Notes under the pieces: model-generated | What the model was told of the DNA's origin: nothing | Database searches by the model: none | Seen by the model: only the letters and a program-made list of their open reading frames with translations | Made by a program: the position numbers and the translations under genes | From: Stereum hirsutum FP-91666 SS1 | Lineage: Eukaryota; Basidiomycota; Agaricomycetes; Russulales; Stereaceae | Assembly: GCF_000264905.1 (NCBI RefSeq) | Contig: NW_006763146.1 | Location: forward strand, 124,988 to 188,987 | Length of the DNA: 64,000 bases | Reading direction: 5' to 3' | Shown: positions 10,140 through 20,147 of the stretch, piece after piece | Layout: each line of letters opens with the position of its first letter | Numbering within the stretch: the first letter of the stretch is position 1

Positions 10140-11662
10140 TCAGACTTTCTCTTCCCGACTCCGGTCCCCTAAGCCCCTGCTTATCCTCTCTCCCTCGCCG
10201 AAGAAGGTGCCCGCCCACCTTCTACATCTTTCTGCCATCTTCTTATTTAGCGGATTGGGGACTGATTCGAGGATCTATCGCAACCCATGGCCCATATACA
10301 GATGTCAGAACCATCTCATCTATGTCAGAATGCGAGACGGAAACGGGCGTACCTGACATTCAGCCATATTTCTCGCATACCCCGTTATCGAGAGCTCCAG
10401 GTCTCCGAAATCATGATCACAAACATCGGTATGCGTGAGCCCGGGGAAAGGATAGAGGGAGAATTGATAGGTTATATTGAGGTACGTGTTATGTTGGCCG
10501 GTAAGGGAGAGAGCGGGAAGATGACAGGTAATCTGTGGAAGGAAACGCGAGGCTTGGTTCAGGGATAGGAGGGAATACGGCGGAACGAGCGACGAGTGAG
10601 AGAAAAAAAGGGAGAGCGTACATCGTCTATAGTCCCGTCGTGTACACCTTCGATTGTCTCGGCAATCTCGTCCATCATCAGCTTGAATGACCACACTATC
10701 CGCCAGACAGATCAACCTCGTATTCCCGACTTCAAAAACGCGCAAAAATACGCACGTCTCAAAAATCTAACCCCATTGACTCTACACTTTTTCACGATCC
10801 TACCCACGAGCACGTCCCACAAGCTTCCCTCAACACCGATGCCTCCGGCGGCAGTACCGGTATCCGAGTCCGACTCGACTCTCTGCACATAACCAGGTAT
10901 TCCCTCCACGCTCTTCACCATATACTTCTCCACAGCCATCTCGTTCCATACCCTCCGGAAATCCTCCAGGACGACTTCTCCCAAAGATGTTATTCGCGCG
11001 TGGAGGAGATCGAACTCGTAAGCTTTGTTGTACACATAGTGCTCCCACAAATGGAAGAACCCCAGCTCCTTCGTTTCTTCGTCACCGTGCTCGTCTTCGT
11101 CGCTGGTTTTAGATCTGGCGAAGTGATTGTCGTTGGGAAAGAAGGTTTCGGAGAGCTCGACGAATGTGAGAAAGTCGTCATTATGTGCCGAGGAATGCAG
11201 CCGCCGAAAGCGGTCAAAGTGCCCGTAGTAAGCTTTGAGATTGACGATTCTAACCGGTCGTTCAGCTCGTCAGGAAAGTGAACTCGGGTCGTTGGAATCA
11301 ATGAAACGGCGAGAATCCACTCACCCCTTCTGAATGTCAACAATCGTCTCCGTGCCACCAAAGAGATAACCCATCAACCTGATCGTCTCCATTCTGAACA
11401 CCCTCGAGACATGTAAGAGCACCAGCATCGCGTCCCATTCTCCATTCTTCTTGTGATCTGACCCTTCGTAGAAGATGAGCTCGGTGTAGTAGTTCCCTAG
11501 TGCGTGCGCGATGACGGAGTGTGTGAGTTCGATGGGTAGGATGCCGAACGATATTTGTAAGTCCAGTGCGCGAGAACCAGATGTGGCATTATTATTGGAG
11601 TCGTGTTCTAGGACTTTCGAAACAGTAGAGGCGCGTTTAAATTTTGGTTTGGTCTTTTCCAT
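10140..11662 (-). CDS. hypothetical protein, five-exon family, copy 2 (406 aa)
   Basis: Paralogue of the gene at 801-2297, on the opposite strand. Exons 11662-11325, 11249-10756, 10695-10622, 10532-10353 and 10274-10140. Exons 3 and 5 have exactly the lengths of copy 1 (74 and 135 nt) and all phases match. Conserved blocks are GILPIELTHSVIA, ALGNYYTELI, MVKSVEGIPGYVQRV, LWDVLVGRIV and the C-terminal KMAERCRRW...RGLGD. The frame is open throughout, so both copies look functional. It has an Asp/Ser/Gly-rich insert (SDSDTGTAAGG) where copy 1 has a shorter Glu/Gly loop. Function unknown. Confidence 0.8.
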
Positions 11663-13011
11663 GGACGGGATGAGTATGGGGAAGATAATCGTAGCAGGGA
11701 AAGCCCAGGAAATTTGTGTGGCGAATGCTCGGCCCAAGAGACGCGACAAGTCAAATTAGTGCCACTGAACCGATGATTCGGCGTGTTGCTCAGTGGCGGG
11801 GAACTTCAACAGCTTGGCTTTGCAGGAGTACAATGAGCGGTGATCCAGTATAATAAGTCCAATCAACCCAACGCCACTGAAGCGTATACGAGGGAACACC
11901 GAGGGGGGCGCCCGAAGGGCGCCCTGGAAAATCCCGAACGGGCTGTATTGAGCATGACGGACGGGACGAGGGTGGGTTTCCTACGGAGTAACGTACGGCT
12001 GCGAGAATCGAAAACTAGAATGTACAAGTAAGATAGCTACACCCTAAGCCCGCGCAACCACGCGAGCTGTACGAGTCGAAGTAAAACATGAAAAATGATC
12101 AATGCCGAAAGATTAGTTATGAGTGTAGTAAAGTAAAATAAAGCGAGGATGGACCGAGTAGAAGTCAGGAGAGTTTCCGTGGCATGTAGACATCGTGGGA
12201 TTACTAGATGGTAATGAGTAAGTAAGAAGTAAGGCAGAGGGAGGGAAGGCGGGTAGAAAAACAGAGCAGGGAGCAGGCGAGACGAGATGAGACGAGACGA
12301 AGGGAACCGAGGCGAGGCGAAAAGTGAGAAGACGGAAAGCGGGACGCGAGGTTTATATATCTCTGCGAGAACAAGGGCAGCATCAGCGAATGGCCCGTAT
12401 CCAAGCGAGGATAGAACAATGCGATGGGCACGCGGTGCCAACGATCGCAAAAAGAGATGAAATGCCGGAGCAACCATAAGACACGTTGATCCGCTTCGTG
12501 AAGTGCCAACGCTTTGTTCCATGACAGAGGGACAAAGCGTCGCCACTCCACTGACACCAGGATCCCACACCCGACCAGGTGACTGGTGCCGAGCGGCGTG
12601 CCCGTCCCTGAGGACTCATCGCGGTCGAGAAAATGGGTGACAGAGCGGAGGTGTCGTGCTGTGGGGTCGAATTGGATTCGCGAAAACTCACATCTTAGCC
12701 CAAATACAAAGTGATATGTATGCCCTCAGTCTTACGCTATGTTGTTGGAGATGCTCTTCCTATGCAGACTCCAGAGTGCTACAACTGCACGTGGTGTTCC
12801 AACAAAAGTTGGTGATATTGAAGAGTAGTATATCCATCATTACTCTATTGAAGCATCGATTCGGCAAGCTATCCCGTGTTGCTTGAGGTATAGTCGCAGC
12901 GAGAGAGAAGATCCCTCTTTGATCAGGATTATAACTGGTGGCCATGTTCCGAAATACAAATCCTTCTCCGTCCTACGAGCCGCATAAAGTCTACTTCATA
13001 GTCTCAAACGC
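11663..13011. other. intergenic with one short perfect hairpin
   Basis: Open frames of up to 177 codons occur on the minus strand at 12037-12570 but lack coding character. A GC hairpin, GGGCGCCC-GAA-GGGCGCCC, lies at 11906-11924. Nothing else stands out. Confidence 0.4.
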
Positions 13012-13446
13012 TCACGGCAGCGCCGTAGGAACGCAGTACAAAGTATCGTTACTCGAAGTCTGGCAAGCTATAATCAAGAATGTAACCCGACGCAGTGAGT
13101 GAACGATCTATTTAAAGAGCATGAAATGCTAGGGGAAGTACTCACTCCCTTCGATGAACGAATCACAGGTGAGGCCTCCAGGTCTGATTGGAGGTGGGCA
13201 ACCGGATAACCTGCAAGAGTCTCCTGCGCTCAATCCATCGCACGCAGCGACTTCAGAAACAAAATGAAGACGACGGAGGCGATCTCAGCATGAGCATGGT
13301 ACAGGGTCAGATCAGAGATAGAGGGGAGGACGGGGAACGCGATGGTGTATGGGCACGGACGTACTAGTAGTTCCGTCTTGCGCGTTGCTCGACGAAGCGA
13401 GGAGGATGGCTGAGAATACAGCGGTAAAAATAGGAGAAATATGCAT
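13012..13446 (-). CDS. small secreted cysteine-rich protein SSP4 (80 aa)
   Basis: Minus-strand exons 13446-13365, 13250-13146 and 13067-13012. Exons 2 and 3 are 105 and 56 nt, identical in length to SSP3. The signal peptide is MHISPIFTAVFSAILLASSSNA. The core reads CDGLSAGDSC, then GC, LTC, IEGTC and a C-x9-C ending TLYC, giving the six-cysteine family pattern. A TATAAG-like box lies about 85 bases upstream (13534-13528). Function unknown. Confidence 0.8.
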
Positions 13447-15220
13447 GGTTGTCTGTGCTTCTGATAGTTTCTGGAGTCGGCGGAAACGGATACTGAAGAG
13501 TGGGAGGAAAGAACATAAAGCATGGCTCTTATACGAACTACATGCCCAGAAAAAGGTTGGACGAAATTGCCTGAAACATAAACGTTCAAGGCAGTGGTCA
13601 TGATCATATTTCCCCTACTAGTCATGCACGAAAAAACATAGACTCGGCGATGGTCGTAGAGTAGAGATGATCGTGATTATCGAGCCAGGTATCATTTCAT
13701 TTCACAGATAAAATCCGAGGCAGATGCGGACTGCGAGGAGCAGTATGAGTTTCAAAGAATGGAGAGCAACAGGTGGGATCATATGTTGAGCTCGCAGCCT
13801 GAGTTGTCCGATTGGGTCGAGGATGCCCTATGGGCTATGATAGGTCCGGATGATTGTACCTAGCGCCCTCCGTGTTTTGCATTCCAATCTCCTAAGGATC
13901 GTCCACGAGTCTATCTTTACGGAGCCAGAGGAGAGCACGACCAGAACAGAAAGAAGAAATCAAGTGAGGCTCGCATTTAGACTGGTCCGGAATGACGGAG
14001 CATGGAGACGTTCCGAGTCATCTCAACCAGAGGAACGATTCAGAGATGTAATGAGTATCAGTAGACCAAATTGATACCAAGCTATTTCCTAGACCATGCA
14101 CAGCGAACGTTCAAAGGTCTGCCACCTCGGATTTGGCCTAGGAATAGGAAAGGTTCAGCCAGATGGCAGTCGGCCGCATCGACGAGAGTAGAGAAATTGT
14201 AAACGCGCGTCGTCAAGTCGAAAGCTGCATTTGAATCTCCGCACGAATCTGAGTTTCCCTACAGCGGCGGATTTTTCAAACCTTGTCCGTGTGTCACACC
14301 CGCTCCTCGATCGTCGTCGTCTCCATTGACATGGCTTATTCTCGTCGAGTTTTTGACCCTATCACGAGCTGTATACTCTCAGACATCTGACAGTATTATA
14401 GTCAAGGATTCACAACGCTACTTTCGGTGTTCACCAGATCAACTAGCGTTTACATCGTTACTGCGCACTGACAGAGTGCAGCCCCAAGGTCATTACATTC
14501 TTTGGAAACCCCCTTGAGCTTACATCTGTGATCCCTTTGCACTGACTGAGGTGAACACCGCTGTGGAACTTTCCCCCTCCATCGCCACATCAGCTGCCAC
14601 GTCATGACCTCCTTGACCGTTTCCCCTTTGACGACAGGTCCTCTATGCGCCCTTTGTCGATTTGTATCACAGGAACGCTGTCAGAAGTGAACCTAATGTG
14701 ATACTCAATGCTCTTTCGAAAAGGTTAAGATCTGTCAGGACGACGGCGTTACTGCCTGTCCGTCAGTATATCGTTCCTGGTCGTACGTAGATGTGGCATT
14801 CAATGTTTGGGGATCCGGGCCCTATCGTAATCGCCGTGTTGAGCACTGTTGATTGAGTCCCTCTCCGAATTTTTCAACAGTCATCAAAACCCGTCGTTGC
14901 GGATTTATGAAAGCCACTGATACATTCTACGGTCGACCGTTCCTCAACTATACGATCCCTTCTCCCATTCAACTATCATTCTACTGAATACATCTAGACC
15001 CAGGAAAATCACACATCACTCCGGTCAACGTCAAAGCCTGAAACTCTGAGCTCCTAAGGATACCTGTATTAACTATGTGCCTGGTACCCTTTCTTCACGG
15101 AATCTTACCTTTGGTTGTCTGGGGTATAGAGTGTCTCGTCTCTCCGCGGCTTCTTCTCCCCAGCATCGTCCCCGAGCATTACTCAATATTCGCATCCAAG
15201 ACCCCACCTTCAAACAAGAC
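13447..15220. other. intergenic between divergent SSP4 and SSP5
   Basis: Short frames only. It must hold both promoters; a TATA-like TATAGAG lies about 96 bases before SSP5. No repeat recognised. Confidence 0.4.
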
Positions 15221-15560
15221 ATGCGGCTCTCGTATCTCTTCTCCACTGTGACCTCCATTCTTCTCCTTGCTGTAACTGCGAGTGCACAAGATCCTAGCGC
15301 CGCCCAGAGTACGACCTCTCCTAACCTTTTCAGGATTTGTTTATACTCACGAGGTCTTTGCACTAGTCGCGGCCTGTGCTGGATCCACGAAAGGACAGGA
15401 GTGTGGGTACTGTCCCTGCTGTACCGGCAAAATTCACTGTGACCTATTCATCGAAGGCAGTACGTCCGTCACAGTCGCTGATGTCTGCGTAATATTGATC
15501 CTTTTTACTGTTTTGCCAGCGTGTGAATACACTTCGAATGGAACTCTTTACTGTGGCTAG
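15221..15560 (+). CDS. small secreted cysteine-rich protein SSP5 (73 aa)
   Basis: Exons 15221-15308, 15367-15459 and 15520-15560 with phase-1 introns. The signal peptide is MRLSYLFSTVTSILLLAVTASA, followed by Q. The mature peptide is the shortest of the family: CAGSTKGQEC, CPCC, IHC, IEGTC, EYTSNGTLYC, Gly, stop. It keeps the C-x-G-x3-G-x2-C motif and the final C-x9-C, and like SSP2 it has a CPCC block. Longer readings using upstream Met codons in the same frame were rejected because the signal peptide begins at 15221. Function unknown. Confidence 0.8.
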
Positions 15561-18139
15561 AGGGATAGCGGTAGCATTGTGGAGTCTCAGGACTTGTTGG
15601 GTTGAAGCGTATCTGCGCCGGGTTCTGATCGTTTTTCAAGACATTGTCTATATTGAAACATGCTGCATTGACTTAGAAGCTGCTCGCCACAATATCCACT
15701 TGGCGACTGCTCGGAGGATAATGACGACGTGCCGCTACGTGTATACCGTTGAATACAAATCACGATCATAGTCTTGTCGGAAAACCTGCATTCATTCGGT
15801 CGAGGTCGATACAGCTTCGTCAAGTTTGGCCAAGGCAGAGGGTACCCGGTCCCTTGGCCAAGGTGCAGGCCAACAACGTAAGGAAGCTCATATTTGACGA
15901 AGTCGGCCAAGTGCCCGACCAAGGACGGCCAAGCTGGCCAAACTTGACCAGTGTGGCCGAGTGGCGTCGAGCATGATCAACCTTACTGTGCGCTGCAGGC
16001 AATACCTTTTCCTCGTTTCTTTTCCTCTAATTCACTGCACACAGATGAAGACAAGCAAAAATAATATATTACTACTGTAGGTAGGGTACGACATACACGG
16101 CTTACTACTGGTACTACTGTATACGTACTCTACAGGTAGTCCACACTATTATGACGAACTCGGGATTGTTCTCCAACCCATGTACAGACCGAAATACGAT
16201 GAAGATTTATATTACTCACGAACAAGTGATACAAGAGAGGTAGAACAGACATATACAGAAGATAGTATGATTGTTTCGAGCCCAAACGAACGAAAGTGGG
16301 ACGGAAAGTTCGTTGTACTGCACCTAGTGAATTGTCTCCTACGAACCAGAGAAGAACTGCAAGGCGAAACTGGGGAACATTCAGTGTTTAGAGTGTGAAG
16401 ACAATGGTCAACTACCACGCACCTATTACAACGTGTACCCTCCGCGTATGACGATAATGCGATCGTCTATGGAGTGCGAGTCGCCGGGCGGTAATTTCGG
16501 GGCCGAACTGTTCGCCATGAGCGCAGTCACATTGGTGTGTTTGATAGAGCTTAGTTATTTCTTGAGTAAAGAGGAGGGCGGTTAGTATGATGGAGACCAG
16601 ACCAGACGTGAAAGAGACTGGGCATGGTGGTGGTCGAAGACAACAAGTGAACGGACGACCCTTGGACGACCCTCGCAGAATGTAAGTGGCTACGTATGAT
16701 GTCATGGTCTCGGAAAATGCCGTCCTGCATCCTTGCGCACAGAACTCGCCACCTCTCGCCCCTCGTACAGTGCGCGACAAATCTAATACTTACTCGATGT
16801 TGGACTTCTAGATATCTTCTACTTTAGCATGTTCCAATATACACATCACGTATATCTGGAACACCGCTCAACTAACCGAGACCCGCACAGACTATCGAGT
16901 CTCAAAGTCACCACGCTGAGTACTTATTCGCTAACTTAGCCTAGAATCAGGATATTGAGGTCCCACTCTTGGTCGTTCACGGTCTATCTTAGCCAATCTC
17001 TGCGGATAAAATTGCCAAACATGAGCAAGTGATGGCCATGGACCATATACCGTACGACCACGGTGCGTCAATCTTGGCCAGGCATGGCCACGAAGGCAAT
17101 ACATCGTGGAACGGTAGCTCCAAACTTGACCAAGCTTGGCCAAATACTCTGCTTTGCACGGTCAAGGGTCGTCAAAATGATCGTGCAGGCCAAAATAAAT
17201 CCGCAGCCGCCCAAAGCCGCTAATCTTGACCATACAAATGCCGGTTTTCCGCTGAGCAGACCCCAATCGACGAACGGTCCGTACGGAAAAGGGGGCTCCT
17301 GCATTCGTACGGAATCAGAACACAGTGTGCCACGGCCGCTCAAGCGGGTACAACTCGATGAATAGTTGACTCTGTTCTTGGGTAGAAACAATGGCCAGAA
17401 AGTTTACAAAAGAGACAGGAAGCTCTGATACGAGTCCAGCAAAGTCAAGGTCGTAGATGCTCTCAAGTGGCGGATGATCGTGTCCGCGTAAAACCCCAGT
17501 AAAATAATCCGTCGGTGAGAGTGTCAAAGGAGAGGCAGAATTTAACCAAGCAGATCAAAAATGAGGTGTTCGCTTCATCGAAAGAGATGGTGTCTCCCGC
17601 ATGGATTTCTCAGCTCTGCTTCCAGATGGCCTGATAGCTTCAGCGCCGTGGAAGGCCAAAGGTGACAGCAACCAGTAGACAGATCTCGAGCAAGCTGGAT
17701 AGAATGAGGCCTCTTCAATAGTAGAATGTGATATTTTCATAGATAGTTAGAGATGGTCGTTCTCAACAAACGTCTAAAGCCGGGTGGAGTCTGGACAGTA
17801 GGCAGTGAAGAAGGATTGTTCAACATATTTCGAGAAACCCACATTTTTTAGAGCTATATCATTGGAACTCGAGCGTTTCATCACCAAGTCAATCCAGAAG
17901 CAAAACGGTCTAGAAAGAATGCTTCAGATAGCATATTGGGCGGCAGAATTGCGTACTAGGACAATAAAAGTGCGACGAGGTAACTGAGGATAGAGGGGTG
18001 ATTCGCTGAGTCCTTGGCAGGAGTTGCGTGAACGCGATGGCGGGTCGTCTGGAGCTCATTGCGATCAGCGAGGGCTGCCACATGTGCTGATGGAATCGAC
18101 GAAACACGAAGATGAGTGGAATGGTGAAGAACAAAGAGG
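15561..18139. other. repeat-rich intergenic region
   Basis: No gene supported. It contains a 130-bp element with inverted ends (15819-15948) and scattered GGCCAAG/CTTGGCC motifs, with a second related patch at about 17070-17240. A minus-strand frame at 16412-16780 has one hydrophobic stretch but no recognisable family. Confidence 0.4.
15819..15948. mobile_element. possible small MITE with GTCAAGTTTGGCCA ends
   Basis: GTCAAGTTTGGCCA at 15819-15832 and its exact reverse complement at 15935-15948 bound 130 bases containing more TTGGCCAAGG units. The same words recur near 17070-17140 (CCAAACTTGACC, CTTGGCCAAA). No clear target duplication, so classification is open. Confidence 0.45.
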
Positions 18140-19400
18140 GAGAGTGGGAGAGATGACTGGAACGGCGGATCGGAAGGAAGACCGACCGTCTTCATTTGGC
18201 CAATGTTTGTGTTTCCACGTGGCGCATAAACGCCACATCTCGAACTGCGCCACAGCCAAACCGCCTCGACCGACCTTTCCCGCAATGCCCTCTGGATTTC
18301 TCTCTCATTGTCTCAGAGTATCAAAGACACGTACCAACTCGATCCTGCTCTGAGACAGATTCAACCAGGACTTTACTTGTGTCCTGGCCTTCTTGATGAT
18401 GAGCGCAATGCGACTGAGATGTGGGCAGGCTGTGCGTCTCCGTACCCACTCGGACGAGACATTCGTGCTCAGATGCATCGCGATAGAAGATACAGCTCTG
18501 ATCCTGCTGGGCGACTATATTCCATGAGTGCGTCCCGGTCTTATCTCCTTTTGCGTTGCTTCGACTGACAATTTTCCCTCTACCGCGACGCGTTTCAGCT
18601 ATCCGTTCAGTGGGCTCGTTCGGTATAGCCGTATTGGCTTCCCATCGACGACCTCTTCCCAGAATAATTTGCATGGGATGACCTGCAGAAGATGGAGGTC
18701 GAGACGGAGTTCTGCATAGCGCGAATCGTTCTCGTCGAAGCCGCCGACCAACCTTCCTCGAGCCCCTGGAACTGCGATTCGTGAACACGACGGTATGCCA
18801 ACCTTTGCACCCACCTTCGTTACCTACTTCCCTTCTGTCTTTCCTCCCCATTTTCTTGCGAATGATCCGTCAGGCCTGATAGCGACTGACACTCCGCGAT
18901 TGTGCCCCATAGAGATAAAGCATGATAGGCGAACATCCATCGTCGCCGGCAAGCTCGACCAAAACACACTCGTCATCGCACTGGAGAGTTAGATCTATAT
19001 CTACGACACTTCCGGCATGTGTCAGTGACGCGCCATCGCGACAACACAAAATCTCGAAGGTATGTAGCCTTTAGCTATGTTCGTCCATTAGTCTCCCACA
19101 GTCAGACCTATGGACGGGAAGACAGTCGTTCCCTTGAGATCCATCCATCCTCCTTTACTCTCGGCGTACCTCTTCGGCTTGACCATCGTCCGCAATTTGT
19201 GTGTGTGTAGAGCGCGTTGTACGAAGTCATGCTTCAGCGACTCCGAATCGATCTCTCCAATAGGTTCGGATCATGCCTATGTGGCGATTGGATTATGTGG
19301 CTCGTGACCCATAATATTCTGGGAGATGTCCGATGCATATAACAACAGACTGCACAAAACTTCGAGGGAATTCATGCACGGGAGCAAAGGTTATTGATGT
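18140..19400 (+). pseudogene. inverted, 3'-truncated pseudogene copy of ATG18
   Basis: This stretch follows the intact minus-strand ATG18 gene (20148-22494) in inverted orientation, from its promoter through exons 1-4 and most of long intron 4. Anchors: TTTGGCCAATGTTTGTGTTT (promoter) near 18196; CAACCAGGACTTTAC (exon 1) near 18362; GGCGACTATATTCCATGAGTG (end of exon 2) near 18510; GCCGCCGACCAACC (exon 3) near 18740; GAGATAAAGCATGAT and CTCGTCATCGCACTGGAGAG (exon 4) at 18910-18988. Exon 4 contains an in-frame TAG, other exons carry indels, and exons 5-8 are absent. It cannot make a beta-propeller. The exact right boundary is uncertain. Confidence 0.8.
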
Positions 19401-19567
19401 TTAGCCATAAAGGGATGGCAGCCCAAACCCTCATAGATGGCTGTATAGGAAGATGGACATGTATAGCAGATCATTCTTGTGCTTGACTTGTATGGAGTTG
19501 TCTAATGATGTGTTGATTCTAATGTTTATATATGGTGATTTACTGCGATAGTCAGAAAGATGCGGGG

Positions 19568-19891
19568 TCACATTCTTGTGATCTCACCATCGGAAGAGCG
19601 CCATCGTACCCCAGAACCAGTTGTCCGGGTGCCACCTCCGCCCAAGGTGCGAACTGTGCTCGCAGAGGAGAGCATAAGAATCGTGCACGTCACAGATCGC
19701 TGTGGAAAATTCACAAAGAACAACTTGAATAGAATGAATTCGAAATCAGTATGTGCCGAAATATGTACGTTAATCAACTTGAACTGGGAGAGAGATAAAC
19801 CTGAACCGCAACCACAGCAAGCTGTCATAGAGCATCCACTCACGATGATAGACACGACGAAAGCGAACGAGAGGGAATAAATCGAGTACAT
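19568..19891 (-). CDS. hypothetical small protein with hydrophobic N terminus
   Basis: A 107-codon open frame starting MYSIYSLSFAFVVSIIVSG, which resembles a signal peptide or anchor. Within it, stretches of 60 and 69 nt have GT-AG ends and could be introns, but both are multiples of three, so the frame alone cannot decide. The tail is Gly/Thr-rich. No paralogue in the window and no recognised family. It lies just beyond the 3' end of ATG18. It could easily be spurious. Confidence 0.25.
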   Translation of the reverse strand: MYSIYSLSFAFVVSIIVSGCSMTACCGCGSGLSLSQFKLINVHISAHTDFEFILFKLFFVNFPQRSVTCTILMLSSASTVRTLGGGGTRTTGSGVRWRSSDGEITRM

Positions 19892-20147
19892 ACACAGTAA
19901 ACGGTGATTCAGGGAAAGAACTCGGAGGTTGGGTCACCTCGGCGCCACGCGGGTGAGAGTTTGCACGCCACACTCCTCACCTCATGCTCCCGGATCCCGC
20001 ATGTCCTATCCTATGTCGAACCGAGCAGCCCATATCGCACATTATCCTGCCTGATGCTATCCGTCCAATCAACACATCCATGCATTGAACTCCACACGAA
20101 AAAGACGAAACGAAACGAAACGACCGAAGATGCTGGGGTCCCTACGC

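Noticed and set aside
12037..12570. 177-codon minus-strand frame
   Set aside because: It consists of low-complexity Leu/Ser/Phe-rich sequence from a purine-rich complementary tract, with no family resemblance, no signal and no conserved splice sites.
14326..14517. 63-codon frame with a signal-like start
   Set aside because: The frame opens at TTG, not ATG, and has no cysteine pattern or downstream exon.
4159..15560. SSP genes as hydrophobins
   Set aside because: They lack the eight-cysteine pattern with two CC doublets and are too short; the spacing is different.
16412..16780. Possible membrane protein on the minus strand
   Set aside because: Only one hydrophobic stretch, no family motif, and no match to the DUF6533 genes.
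18321..18851. 176-codon minus-strand frame
   Set aside because: It is antisense to the ATG18 pseudogene; the plus strand explains the sequence better.
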